This document shows, in pieces, positions 1 to 12,975 of a stretch of 64,000 nucleotides of DNA. The notes under the pieces were generated by a model. That model was given only the letters and a program-made list of their open reading frames with translations, was not told where the DNA came from and searched no databases. Numbering within the stretch: the first letter of the stretch is position 1; every line of letters starts with the position of its first letter. Origin of the DNA: Strongyloides papillosus (lineage: Eukaryota > Nematoda > Chromadorea > Rhabditida > Strongyloididae); the NCBI GenBank assembly GCA_005656395.1, contig SRSI01000078.1, positions 372,001 to 436,000 of the forward strand, given 5' to 3'. The translations under genes and the position numbers were made by a program.

Positions 1-579
1 ATTATTATCAGGAGTTAAAAAATTATTTGTTTTTTCTTTATTTTTTATTGGTAACTCATGAGATGGAAAATTATTATCATAGAGTTGTTGTTGACTACAA
101 TTAGTACTACTACCACCACATCTACTTAATTTTTTTCTATCATTATTATGAGATATTTTAGGGAGATTACGAGGAATATTAGGCATTGTATATCGGATTT
201 TATGATTTGACAAATCTTGGTAATATTTACTATCATCTGTAATAACCTCTGATACCACTAAATCTGGCACAACATATTGTGAATTTGAAATAGCTTTATA
301 TTGTTGTCCGGCTATTTGTATGTATTGTGGATGAGTTAATGTTAAATTCCGGCACTGAGTATTTACAAGGCTTCGAATCTGTGATCTTTTTTGGTCTGGT
401 TTTCCTGTACTAAAAAATGTACTTATATTATTTAAAAATATGATAAAAACATACGTTGTTATTGGTGCTCTTCTTTTTAGGCATAATTTATAAAAGTACA
501 CCACGGTGATCACAACGGCCAGACCGCCAAGGACCCCAAAAACTAGTATCGCTATAGTCAACAGTGGTCTTGGTTGGTT
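1..579 (-). CDS. Uncharacterised single-pass membrane protein, internal part, cut by window edge
   Basis: Two exons on the minus strand (579-455 and 409-1) are separated by a 45-bp GTATGT...TTTTTTAG intron and stay in one frame to the window edge. The exon starts after a consensus TCTTTTCAG acceptor. It begins NQPRP and runs at once into a strong membrane segment (LLTIAILVFGVLGG onward, about 25 residues), followed by a basic stop-transfer KLCLKRR. The rest is a polar, probably cytoplasmic region rich in Asn, Ser, Gln and Lys, with the phrase QYVVPDLVVSE. A membrane anchor followed by Cys and basic residues is seen in synaptotagmins, but no C2 domain falls inside the window, so I do not assign that family. 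An in-frame ATG at 591 could be an alternative start, because the acceptor lies 9 bases inside it. The gene continues beyond base 1. Confidence 0.55.
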
Positions 580-3500
580 CTGAAAAGACATAACTGAATA
601 ATATATAATGAAAATTATCAATAAAATTAAAATATATATTTATATATTTCAGGGGAGAAATAAAAGTTTATTATAATATAATTAAGAGATATTTTATTTT
701 AATATTGTAAATATTGCGTGCCCAGTAATTTATGATTGTTACTTAGAATATGGTGCATGTCACGAAAAATTATTTTTTCATTCTTGAGAGAAGAATAACA
801 GTAATGTGATCAATGTTTTTGTGGCATATTATGTATGAAAATTTATTGTTTCTAATAAAAAATAATAATATTTTCTTCTTATTATTGTAAATAATTTAAA
901 TTTTAATATTTGAAAATGACAATTTAATAAATTAATAAATTTTATCACCTGCTTTCAAATACATATGCCATAAAAAGGAGTAATAAATATTTGAAGGATA
1001 TTAAAAAACAAAATGATAAAAAAGAGTTGTAGATAGGAAGGAGATATACTAAATATATAGATATATATGTATATATTTATAAGGTGTAGTAATAAGTTGT
1101 TGAAGAGTACATTTGATGAAGTATTTAAAAATAGATGGAAAAAAGAATAATAAGTTAAAAAATTATTACTTAACAAATAATTAAATAATAAATAAAATGG
1201 TCAATGAAAGTGAATGGAATAAGAATAAAAATTATTTGTAATAATTTAAGAAATACTATTAGTAATTTAGTTATAGTCAGTTAATGACAATGAAAGGAAA
1301 GCACCAAAAATACAGCAACAGTAAATTATCTAAAAATTTGAGAACATAAATAAAATGTTATAATAAACAACAGGAGCAAAAGCATAAATTATTACGATAG
1401 TAACTTTATACAAAACAATACAATGCTAAACTTACACATTTTTGTCACAAAGAATAATATTTTGATGCTTAATAAAAAAATTATTATTATTTTTTTTAAA
1501 ATTATCATCAGTTGAAGAAAAAAAATGGATAAAAGAGGAAGGAGGAAAGAAAAAGAAAGGAAGATGTATAAAGTGTATGAAATTGAAGTTAAGAGTAAGA
1601 TTTTTAATGGATTTTTTTATATGATCAAAAAGTAAATTATATTAAATCTAAAAACATTTAAACACATTATGTTAACTATCATATATCATTCTTAAAATAT
1701 AAATGTTTTATCTATAATTATAGTTAAGTAATAAAATGGAATATTATATAAATTTATGTATCAATTAATATATAGATTTCACCTTTTTTCTAAAAATATC
1801 TCGCCTAACAAAAGTAAAAGATTTATGACTACGATAACTAAAAAATTTAAATATATGTATAAATTTATTGAAATTAATAAATGAAGTTTAATAAAATATT
1901 TATGAAGAGTAGAAGATAGTACAATTTTCGAAAGTATAAAAAAGTGAAATAAGTATTCCTAAGAAATATATTGTTTTATGACGCTATTTGGTAAGATAGG
2001 CAAATTAATATATGATTATAATAAAGTTATTTTTTTATTATCATCCTTCATCTTTAATTTACCCAAATAAAACTTTCCTTCCTAACAAAAACACGTTTAA
2101 TTTAAATTTATTTTATTGCTAATAATTGTACATTTTATGAAAAAAATAAACTATGAAATAAATATACTTAGAAAATAAAAAAAATAAAAAAAAAAGTAAA
2201 TAAAAAGTAATAAAATAATAATGATAAAAATATTTGTTATATATTCCATAAAATGATAACAATCTTTATTTTATATTCATATATAGATTTTCAACTATTA
2301 CTATATTCTTTATAATCTTCCATCTTCATAGTTATAACATAGCTTAGAAAGGAAAAAAATATTAATTAGTTGGTAAATTTTTATTTTATTATTATTTTCA
2401 TTGCCACAACATATCACTTCAATATTGTAGAAGATATATTAAATATAACCTTACCTCTGAAAATATTTCATCTAAAAAAGAGTGAAACATTTTAATTGTT
2501 TTGGTGTTAATATATTTTAGAATATTGAAAAAGGCATGGTTTCAAAATCTTATAAAACGTTTTTCAGTAAAATGGCCAACCTAGCAACCCTTCTCTTTTA
2601 TATTAGTTAATTTTTAGAAAAAAACACTTCAATAAGTCAAATGAATTAAGATACAATGTTTTAGTTAAAATAGAATTATTTTAAAAAATTATTCTTTTGT
2701 GAGAGAAGTGATAAAAAATAGGAATAATAAATTCTCCTTTGTAATATTAATTAATAGGTATATAATATGATCTAGAGCACTGTTATTTTAACTTATCCTC
2801 CCATAAATGTCAAAAAAGAAATATATTAAAAATTTAATTTATTTTTAATGTATTACCTAAAAATAAAAATTTTTTATCTCATAAGAATGTTAGTTTTTTT
2901 TTTTTTATTTATCATAGTAAAATTCTCTATAAAACTACAAAATAAATGCCAATACATCAAAGTTTTCTGTTTTTTTTAAATAAGTACAAAGATTCTTGTT
3001 GTGGCAATTCATTATTAAGATGTAACCAAAAATTGATGAATAATATATATGGTATACATATATATTTGAAAGTACATACGAATGAAATTAATAATATTTT
3101 TAAGATAAAGAGTAACAATAAATGATAATGGAAAGGAAAGTGAAGAAAAACTTTTTAACTTTTCCAAATGATATACATTAACTATTGCTTTTGTCATTCA
3201 AAAATATATTTTTAGGCATATTAATATATGACATATTTTATGAAGCTTACATTCATTGTCATTCCATTGACAACAGTTATCTCATATCAACTATTTTTCC
3301 ATAATTAAAAGTCAAAAATTTATGGATATAATAATAATATAAGAATTGTCGCATTTTTAACTGGCTGATTAACCAATAAAAAATTCGATTACAAATATTT
3401 CCTTTTAAAATTTAAAATAAAAATATTTTTGGTATTTAAACTTTTTTTTGTGCTAGATATATGTTTACAAAATTAAAAACAATAATGGATGAATTTTAAA

Positions 3501-4363
3501 GAAGATGAATGTAATGATGTATTTTTTATTACTATTTATTTTATTAACAAGGGAAAACTGAGGTAGATGTTTTTTTATTATCTATTTCCATATATCTATT
3601 ATTTATCTAATAATTTTTGTCCACTAAATAATCTGCCATAAAAATTTTATTATCTATAATTAATTTTTTTGAACTAAAAATTGAGGAAGTTTTGTCATCG
3701 GAAATAGAATATATACATATAAAAGTTTAGATATAATAAAAAAATATACATGCATAAAGATACCAATAATAGAATTGTCTATTAGAATCATGATAATTCT
3801 ATAAATGAGCCTTCATTTTAATTTACCACTCATATCCAGAGACATTCCCTTGATTATCCAAATTCATTATCATTTCATTAATGAAACATTTAAAAAAGAA
3901 ACACTAAATTTTAAATTCCCTTATGGGATAGTGAAAGCTTTTAATTTATAAAATTACAAAAATTTACATAACTAAAACTCGATCTTATAACTGAAATATT
4001 TATTTTTATTCTTGAAAAAGTTAATGTAATTTTTGAGTAGTTATCATAAAATATAAAAAGTTAATAATACATTTAAAAGTTTACTCTCTTTTACAAATAA
4101 ATTAAATGAAAAAAGTAATTTTTTCTACATATTAATGATCCATAAATGTATTTTAATGAATAAAAGATGTTAGATAATAGTGATAGTAAATTCGTAAAGA
4201 TATAACTGAGAGAGTTACTCAAAATATGATAAAATGAAGATTTTATATAAAAAAATAAGATATAAAAAAGTTTATATAACATAAAAGTTCTTTTTATTTT
4301 ATGGAGAAAGATATAAAAATAAAGTTGACCTTATAGTCCCAAAAGTTTGTTATAAAAACTTAC
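580..4363. other. AT-rich stretch, possible long intron
   Basis: I see no convincing gene in 592-4330. Open frames here (for example 955-1176 and 3015-3197 on minus) are built of Ile, Leu, Phe, Tyr and Asn codons, as expected by chance from A+T-rich DNA. If the exon at 4364-4516 joins the exon at 579, the stretch is an intron of the left-edge gene. Confidence 0.4.
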
Positions 4364-4516
4364 ACTACTATTTGTACTTAAGATAATTGTCCCAACCATT
4401 AATCCAAGAAATATAAGAAAGGTTATCATTGCTGCGATGTGTTCACAAAGATCAAACAAACGATAATACATCTTATAGAATGTGTTAAGAAGGAGAACCA
4501 ATGCAATACACATCAT
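4364..4516 (-). CDS. Candidate 5' exon of the left-edge membrane protein
   Basis: This is a 51-codon open exon beginning MMCIALVLLLN. It contains one clear membrane helix (AAMITFLIFLGLMVGTIIL) and ends at a textbook GTAAGT donor in phase 0 after STNSS. Its base composition is clearly less AT-rich than the flanks, which is why I treat it as coding. The next phase-compatible exon on this strand starts at 579 with NQPRP, so joining them would give a two-helix protein and a 3.8-kb intron. The join is inference; the exon could also belong to a separate small gene, because the frame stays open 10 codons past the donor to a TAA at 4331. A TTTAAGTAG acceptor-like site lies just upstream of the ATG pair. 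Confidence 0.35.
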
Positions 4517-5737
4517 AGGTGTCTACTTAAAGATAATTCCAAAGATAGATTTGATAAAAATAAAACAAATATTTTTAGTTTATTATAATAGTATTGTCTG
4601 TACTATCATTGCTTAATATATATATACATGTACACATACATATATCATCCCATATTCTTATTTTAAAAAAAGAATTTTCAAACTCATAAATTAAATTAAA
4701 ATATATCTTTTAATTTTTATCTCACTCATCTTCTTTCCATTTTTTTTATCTGTTAACTTCCTAAATTATTTTTGTTTTAAAAGAAAAATTGGTAAAAATT
4801 ACTGTTAACATAAATTAACTATTTATTTTATTTATCATAACTCTAATTTATTTTCAACACAGATATGTTAAAATTTGTCTTACATCTAATATCATCAAAA
4901 TCTTTCTATGGTTTAAAATATCTAATATATTTATATCAGTTGTTGTAATTATTTATATTATTTAGTTTAGAAGTAAGTTAAAGAAATTAAATGAAGGTGT
5001 ATCACCATTTTCTTTTCTCTTATCTTTATAATTATTATAATAAAAGAAAGTGATTAAAATTTTCGTATATAATATATATAAATATTATTATATCATCATT
5101 TAATTGACCTTATCAATAAATATTAACTAAAACTTTTTTTTCGCTATCAATTGTTTAAATTATCAAAATAATCATATCTATTGATAAGGAATAAAAGAAT
5201 TTTCATCAAATTATATTCAAATACACAATAAAATATACTTTTTTTGTGATGATAGTATATTATCATGAGAAGAAATATTTTTCATGAATACTAATAAACT
5301 GCAATTTTAAAAATAAATATCATACTTTTTTAACTCTAATATATGATATATTTATAATAATATGTGACGTGTTAAATTTAAATTGATCATTAGATGTAAA
5401 TGTATATATATACATGTAATTATTTATAAATTTAATTATGATGTAAAATTTAGTGAAATTATGGTGATGGAGATGTGACAAAAAAAAATACTTTTTCATT
5501 TATATATCAAAATGACTTTATTTTTAATTTTTTTAGTTTATTGACATGTTACTTATTTTAAATTTCTCTCCTGTGATATATTAAAGTATAATTAATTAAA
5601 CATTAATTTTTACTTATTAATTAATTTCTTAATATATATTTACTTGATATATCTATAATAAAATTATATATCAATTTTTAAATTAATTTTATTTTTTTTA
5701 ATAATTACATTTTAGATTTATAGGAAATAGATATAAT
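4517..5737. other. Intergenic, no gene seen
   Basis: AT-rich spacer between the minus-strand exon at 4364-4516 and the plus-strand kinase gene. It presumably holds promoters for both directions. No RNA gene or repeat was recognised. Acceptor-like ATTTTAG and TTATAG sites lie just before the kinase ATG. Confidence 0.5.
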
Positions 5738-6901
5738 ATGGAAAAGTCACTTGTTTATGCAGGTATTGAAGGGTATGTATATGAATTTTAATAATATATA
5801 TATAAATATTCTTCTAAATTTCTAAATAGTAAATTATTTTATTTCCAATAAAAAAAAAACTCAGCTTACGTCATCATTCCCCCTCACACTAATAAAGTAT
5901 TTAAATAATTGTTAATTTTTGTTTTAAGAGGTGCTACAACATTACAATTAATGGTAATGGATGAAAATGGTAATATTTTAGGGGAATGGCAAAAAGAAGG
6001 GTTTAATTTTGCCATAACTGGTATCCAGAAAACTGCAGAACGTATCTGTTCATACATAGAGGAGATAAAAAAAGAAAATAATTTATTATTTTCATTTGCT
6101 GCATTAGGTTTAGGCTTAGCAGGAGCTGAAGATAATGAGGTTAATGATAAATTAGTTAAACATTTAACAGAAAATTATTCTCATATTTCGAATTATTTTT
6201 ATGCAACCTCTGATAGTATTATTTCAATAGCAAGTTGTTTTAAGGAAAGTGGAATTGTATTAATTGCTGGAACAGGATCAAGTTGTAGGTTATTAAAAAG
6301 AAATGGCATAGTCCATTATGTTGGGGGTTGGGGGCACCTCATCTCCGATGGAGGAAGTGCTATATGGCTATCTATTAACGCAATTAAACTTTTATTTGAT
6401 TTGGAAGATGGGTTAAAAGAAGTACAATATTCTCATGAGACATTAAAAAAAATTATCCTTAATCATTTTAAATTAACTAATCATGTACAATTAATTGATG
6501 CTATATATGGAGTAAATTTCAATAAAGCTAATATTGCTTCATTATGTCAAATATTAGCATTACAGGCACCAACAGATCCAATTGTAGAGATGTTATTTTA
6601 TGAATGTGGTCAAGAACTCGGTAAACATTTAGTTGCAATAATTAAGAATGTTGATAAGGAGATGCTTAATAATATTCCGGTTTTAATTGTTGGTTCGATG
6701 TTTAAAAGTTGGAATCTTATAAAAAAAGGTTTTTGGCTAGTAATTGAAGGTAATCAAAAGAAGTATGGGTATACAAAAATAACTTTATATCAACAAAACT
6801 CATCTCCAGCTGTTGGAGCAATACGCCTGGCAACCAAGAACGCTGGTCTTAAATTTGAAAAAGAAATACCATTAAAAATATTTGATGAGCGTACTTTTTA
6901 A
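5738..6901 (+). CDS. N-acetyl-D-glucosamine kinase (NAGK type)
   Basis: Two exons, 5738-5772 and 5929-6901, give 335 residues; the human enzyme has 344. The intron runs from GTATGT to TTTTAAG. Exon 1 supplies the start MEKSLVYAGIEG, and the joined sequence IEGGATT is the phosphate-1 loop of the ASKHA (hexokinase/actin) fold. Asp107 in ATSDSI matches the catalytic aspartate of human NAGK. GTGSS at 126-130 is the phosphate-2 motif, and GGWGH (144-148) followed by SDGGSA is the GGWGHxxGDEGSA signature of N-acetylglucosamine kinases. The enzyme phosphorylates GlcNAc with ATP to GlcNAc-6-phosphate in the cytosol, salvaging sugar from glycan and chitin breakdown. The signature reads SDGGSA where the human enzyme has GDEGSA, a mild deviation. 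No operon partner is visible. Confidence 0.93.
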
Positions 6902-7639
6902 AATATTTTTTGCATTCTTATCATAGCTATTATCACAAAACAATTAAGCATATCGACTTTTCCACTTTTTTTATATTAACATTCATAATGGTATGGTAAT
7001 TTAGCATATCTATTAATTTTACAGTATCTTTAATTGTAAAAGAATAGTAGTTCTTCAATAAACTATAGAAATGTTGCAAATAAACGTATCATATGTTAAC
7101 TGACACTTTCTTAATTTTTATGATTTTCACTTTAGCCTTTATACTCCTAACAATTATATATAATATTAACAACTTAAAGTAATAAAAAGTCTCTTTAAAC
7201 CATCTTTTACAATTGTATCTTTTATCTATCTTATGATTTTCTTTTTATGATTCTTGAAATCTTTTTTATTTTACTATTTTGTGAAATCTTTATAAATAAA
7301 AACGTGTATCAATTGTGTTCAGAATTTCGAAACAATAAGTAATATATATGTTGTATATATATTGTCACATAAACTTTTCACTTTGAAGAAATAATATTCT
7401 TTTGGCGCCATATGGTAAATATCAGGAAAATATAAAGTGGATGATAAAAAAGATTGTATAACTATGTAATGCCTTCAATTGGGATCATCATTATCAGATA
7501 TTCTCCGCCTTCCCCCTTCTCCCTACTCCCCCAATCTTAACACAAATAAATATAGTGGTTTGAGTTTATTGGTCTTACTTAAATAACTAATTGCTTCTAC
7601 TTTTTATGAGCAATTTTTTTCTGTTATCAGTTATTAATT
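6902..7639. other. Intergenic spacer with C-rich tract
   Basis: Spacer between the kinase and the homeobox gene, which point the same way. A pyrimidine-rich, C-rich run at about 7503-7535 stands out in this AT-rich DNA and may be promoter or upstream-exon sequence of the homeobox gene. Nothing else was recognised. Confidence 0.4.
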
Positions 7640-8336
7640 ATGGATAAAGGTTGTAAAAGGAGATTGAGAACTAATTTTACAGAAACACAAAGTTTATATT
7701 TAGAGGAAGCTTTTTTAGAATCACATTATCCCGATCATGCCTCAAAAAGAGCTATGTCAAAGAATCTTCAAATTCCTGAAGATCGTATTACTGTAACTTT
7801 TTTTTTCACATTAGTTTAAATAATATCTTATTTTTGTATAGGTTTGGTTTCAAAATCGTCGTGCAAAATGGAGGAGAATTGAGTGTAGAGAGAAGACAGA
7901 TCGTAGTATATCAATAAAAGCATCAAACTATCACAACACACTTTCTGGTAATGAGACAGTTCCAGTAATTCTAAAAAATTCATTAAAAAATTTATGTAAC
8001 AATATAAATCTAGATAATAATTCATTAAAAAGAGATTTACCAACAAATCCATATCATGGGAAGATGGACCAATACAATTCATATTTAACATTTACTAATG
8101 GAACAACAACTGATAAATACCAATCTTTTTCTCCCTCCATCAATAACAATTGCAATTATCAACAATATTCAACTAGGGGAGAGGAAGTATTGAGTTGTGA
8201 TAATGGTAGAAATTCAATGAATGATATTGTAAACAATCCATCTTTTCCAATCAACAATAATATGCCTTATGTAATTAATAATACAGCTGCACGAATGATA
8301 TTTAATTACGATGATAAAAATTGCTTTTTTGGTTAA
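7640..8336 (+). CDS. Paired-like (PRD class) homeobox transcription factor
   Basis: Two exons, 7640-7792 and 7842-8336, give 215 residues. The homeodomain sits at the very N-terminus, about residues 6-66: it opens RRLRTNFTETQ, has SHYPDHA between helices 1 and 2, and ends with helix 3 VWFQNRRAKWRR, which is split by the intron just before VWFQ. Position 50 of the homeodomain is Gln, so this is the Q50 paired-like group, not the Otx/goosecoid K50 group. Among nematode families it looks closest to Vsx/CEH-10-like or UNC-4-like proteins, but I cannot choose an orthologue. The C-terminal 130 residues are Asn/Ser/Tyr-rich and of low complexity. The ATG follows a TTATCAG acceptor, so an upstream exon or a trans-spliced leader is possible; no paired domain is visible. 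Confidence 0.88.
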
Positions 8337-8973
8337 AAAGATTTTTATTTTATTGGAGGGAGGCAAAAAAGAAGAGATAAAATAAATTGCTTGTGATATA
8401 ATGTACCTAGTAGCATAATATTTTTATTAAAAAAAATAATATGCAATAAATATATTATTTGTTATCCCAAGATACAATGGTTTTTTTATATTTTTTTGTG
8501 AAATATTAAATTTATATTTCATAAAAATGATTATGTGAAAAATTTATTTTAAATATTAATTTTAGAGTTTTATTTACAAAAACTTCTAATTAATTAAAAA
8601 AAAGAAATAGCATGAAAGTTATGTGTCAATTATGAAATGCCATGAAAAAACCATTTTTTTATTTTCACACATTTATAAAATATAATTTCAATAAAAGATT
8701 TATTAGGAGATGAAATAGATTGAATATTAATTCTCAAAAAAGATATGACTTTTATTGTTTTAAAATAATAAGTTTAAGAGATTTATATAGATTTGTATAA
8801 CATTTAAGCAAGAATTTTTAATTTTTTGTCAGTTGCTTTTTTGTATAAAGTTTTATACTTTTTTAACATCTTAATGATAAATTTGTTAGAAATACTTTTT
8901 GTAGATATAAAATTATTAAGTTATTTTTTTAAATATATTGAAAAATAGTAAAAAGCTATATATAATCTTTTTC
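8337..8973. other. Convergent 3' spacer
   Basis: Spacer between two genes that end toward each other (homeobox + and GPCR -). It should hold both 3' UTRs. AATAAA-like signals are frequent but uninformative in such AT-rich sequence. No further feature is seen. Confidence 0.5.
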
Positions 8974-10753
8974 TTAATATACATCAGTTACTTTGTTTTT
9001 TGTGACAGTATTTTCACTATCAGATGAAGAAGTGTTATCAATTTTTTCTATATTATTACTACTAACATTGTTTATGATCGATTGACTAACTTGTGATGGT
9101 GTAAGACTATTTACATGGCAATTCTTATCTTTTGATGTTGATAATTCTTCCATTGGTGTTCCAAGTCTCCTAGTAGCCATTGATACATCTGGAACATAAG
9201 TTCTTTCTGTTCCGAAATTTTCTCTCCTAAAATAAACATAAATTATTATTCTACACCCCCTTTTTTATGTATTTTTATTAATTAGAAATATATATATTTT
9301 GAAAAGATAAGAAAACGTACTTAAAACATCGAAATGAAAATTTATTTATTTGTCTTTTCACAGCATTTTGAATTTCACTATTAAGAAAACAATAAAGTAT
9401 AGAGATAAAGATTCCCTAAAAAAGATATAATAACATGTTTTCTTAATATAAAAAAACATACTTGTGAATTTTGAAGGATAGCTGAATATAACATATATGG
9501 ACCATCTTGTTGATCAGGTTCATAAAATAATAAAATATTTGAGACACCTAATAATGGTACAAGAAGCAATGTAGCTTTAATTGTTTTCCATATCTTTGCA
9601 CTTTCAGCTGCATTTTCACTTCTAAGTTTTTGTACTAAAATAATTACTATCAAAAGTAGTAGTAAGACATTAGCTAGTAACGCAAATGACATTGTTCCTC
9701 CTATTATCCATAAATGGTTTCCTTTTGCATATGGTAACCAACAATAACTTTTCGGATTCATCATCGAATATTGTGCATGAACTATGGACCATGTTAAAAC
9801 AGCTATAAATGGTATTCCCCATCCTGATAGTAAAATCCACTTATAAGATGGTTCAAAAGATCTCATAGCTAGGACAGTAAATCTACTATATAAATATAAT
9901 CCTTCTATCAACATCCAAATGACAGATGCTACTTGGAAATAAATCACTAACCATAACATCATCTTACATAACCAATCCTAAAAATTTTATAATTAAATTT
10001 ATTTTTACGAATTATAATTTATATATTTACCAATTCTAATCTATGTTGTGGATTGAAATGACTGCAATCCCTAAATACATTATTACTGTTAGCTATTGTC
10101 CAAATAGAATACATAGTAAATCTCATAATAAATGCGATAGCTAAATTTTTATGTATTGATAATCTTCGACATTGTATTGAATCAAAGATATTAAAAAGTA
10201 TCAATGCAATTAAGAGACCAGCAACTGATACTGTTGATAGAATAAGTGAAACATTTATCGTAATTTCACGAATATTATTCTCAGGGCACTGTCTACAAAA
10301 ACCAGCGATACACTCTTTATGATGTTGTAATATATCGATACATTTGTCATATACGGTAGTACCCCAAGTGCCATTTTCATGACACATTTTTGTTACTCTA
10401 TATGTCTCTTCAAAAAAAATAAAAATTAGTTTTATTAAAAAAATACCCTAAAAATATTTTATAACATATATATCTTACCAGCAATACTTTCGCATCCTGG
10501 AATTGCTTTACAAAAAGTAAAAGGGCATATCCTGTAACCAATTTCACCATACGTCACATTATACCAGCAAAGACTTTTATCAAATTCTGGTGAACATCTA
10601 TTTGCAAAAAAAAGTAAATTAGTTAGTAAGTGTGATAATAAGAAACATGACATCATTTAATTTTATGCTATTTCCTTACCTATTGAAGGAGGAATATGAA
10701 TTGGATTGAGATAATTGATAACAAGTAAAATTTTCTCTGGCTGTCGTTGTCAT
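8974..10753 (-). CDS. Class B (secretin-type) neuropeptide GPCR
   Basis: Six exons on minus (10753-10680, 10597-10479, 10407-10031, 9977-9462, 9415-9321, 9226-8974) splice in frame to 477 residues. An N-terminal hormone-receptor domain of about 110 residues carries the family's cysteines and Trp (SLCWYNV, YRICPF, ENGTWG). Seven membrane helices follow. Class B hallmarks are KATLLLVPLLG in helix 6 and NSQGIFISILYCFLNSE in helix 7, with the conserved extracellular YCWLP. The tail is Ser/Asn-rich and ends KVTDVY. Such receptors bind peptide hormones at the surface and signal mainly through Gs; nematode members are PDFR-1 and the SEB proteins. I cannot choose among them. No clear signal peptide is present, so a further 5' exon is possible. 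Helix boundaries are by eye. Confidence 0.92.
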
Positions 10754-12975
10754 AATTATACTATTTTAGTAGGCTTAGAAAATAAGTTATAATAGTTAAG
10801 AAAATGTTTTTATGTTTATACAATAGATTAAAAGTATTTTTCATATATCTTGATGTTGTTTTTATAATATATCAGTTTATATAAAAAAATTAATAACTTT
10901 TTGCGATACCTGGAAGACATATGTTATTTTTTTAAGAAAAAAATGGTGTTAAGATAAAATGTTATTAATATATAGTAAAATTTTTTAAAGAATTTTTTTA
11001 TTTACAAGATATAATAAATTTTTGATAATTAGTTTTGTATGTATGCATAAAATAGAGTTATATTGATAAAATAATTATTTTATATATGATTAAGTAAATT
11101 TTTTTTCAATATAATTTATAATTTGATAAAAACAAATGTTTGTTAGGAGTAAAAAAAATAGTATTTGTGCGAATTTTAAATAAGAAGTTTTAGAACAAGA
11201 AATATATAACTTATAGAGTATTAGTGTTTGTTAAAAATTTCCGGATATATATTTTACAAAGGTGTGGTTTCCTTACGTTTCAAGGAATTTTTAAAAATTG
11301 CAAATAAAATTATGTATATCATAGATTTTAGTGTGGAACTTCTTAGTAGAAAATACTTTTATATATATTTGTAATAATAAATATAGAAAAGGAAACTGAC
11401 AAAGTTAACGAATTTAGGAAAAAAATAAAAAAGTTATGATATTAGGAGAAATTGCAACTTTAAAAAGAAAAAACATTTAATTTTATGAACAATATTTTGA
11501 ATCCTTTTAAGTGTAATAAAATTGACAAACCAGGTACAAAATTTACATATAATTTTCATAACGCTCACCAACCCATAAAGTAAAAAATTATTTTAAATTT
11601 TAATGGATTTATAAATAGTTTTATAATCAAAGAAAAGGAAAAATTTAAATATGTTAAAACTAATAAAAAAGTGGCTGGAAAGGACTCTTTATAATTCGGG
11701 GCAGATAAAAGTTAATAAATTATAATATTATCGTACGAATTATTTTAAGACATTTTTTATGTAAATAAAAGATAGGGAAAAAATTTTGTTATTTGATATA
11801 TCTCAATCATGATTTGTACTATCAAAAGTGATTGATAATAATAAAAAAAACATAAAATATATATATATAATTTATTACTTACGTGAAGTTGTGTCTTTTG
11901 TTGTTTATAGGCTTTAACTCAATGATTTATCTTTTTACTTATTTTTAAATATTTAATATCACAAAAATAACAAGAGTAAAAATTATCAGAAAGAGTTTTG
12001 AGGATACTCAAAATTCTTTTTCTTCTTTATCAAAACATATAAATGGAAATATTATTTAAAGATTTAAAAATTTAATACGACTTTATTCATTTTGAAGATG
12101 CTATTTATAAACAACATTTATGTAAATTTATCATTAATATTTGACAGAAATAGGATATGAAATTTGTATATTGATAAAATCAGATACATAAAATTGATAA
12201 AAAATGTTACAAATATACATTAAAGGAATAAATTTGTATTTTTTTTATGAAATAAAAATTTAAAAGATTTAGTAGAAAAATGTTTCATAAATATCCTTTA
12301 TTCAAGTTACAATAAAAAACATATATTTTTTTATTTTCTCCTTTAACAAATAATATTTTTGAAAAAAAAGTTTTACGTTATATTAAATTCATAGACTTAT
12401 GCTCCTTTTTATTATTATAGAAACTTAAGAATTCTCTAAATAATATATATATATATATTAAATAGCCTTTAACAATAATTTATCAAAGAGTTTTAAATTT
12501 ATTGAAAATACAATAAATTTATCCATATATGCATATTTATGTAGAGTAACAAATTTTCTAAACATAAAAGAAAAATGATATATTAAACGATTATCAAAAA
12601 TAGAGATTATAGAAAAATTAAAAATGAAGAAAAAAAATTGAGGAAGGCAACGAAGCAAAACGAGTAATATTTTGTATTCTCTCCTTCATCATAGTAATTT
12701 TTACAGCTTTACGATATCATCTAACCATACTCTAATCCCAATTAACATTATCTTAAGTTGTAAAATATTTCTATTGAAGCTTGTCATTATTACAATTTCT
12801 ATTCACTAATCTAAAACTTTTGATAGTTAAATATGTTAAAGATAAAACTACTTATTTGTATTATATTAGGTTTATACCACCCTTTCCGGAAAATTACGAT
12901 TTTGTAAGGAGGAGGGGGGTAATTGTAAGAAAACTAACAAAATTACTGATTAATCATCTGTTTCATTTTCATGGC
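10754..12975. other. AT-rich intergenic stretch
   Basis: Upstream region of the class B receptor (minus) and of the small secreted candidate (plus). Only short open frames typical of chance were seen. The bases just before 12976 are richer in C and G (for example about 12880-12920), possibly a promoter or an unrecognised upstream exon. Confidence 0.4.

Noticed and set aside
5864..5872. TTACGTCA word in the kinase intron, a CRE/bZIP site
   Set aside because: It is a single match in an intron without any further support; noted only as a coincidence.
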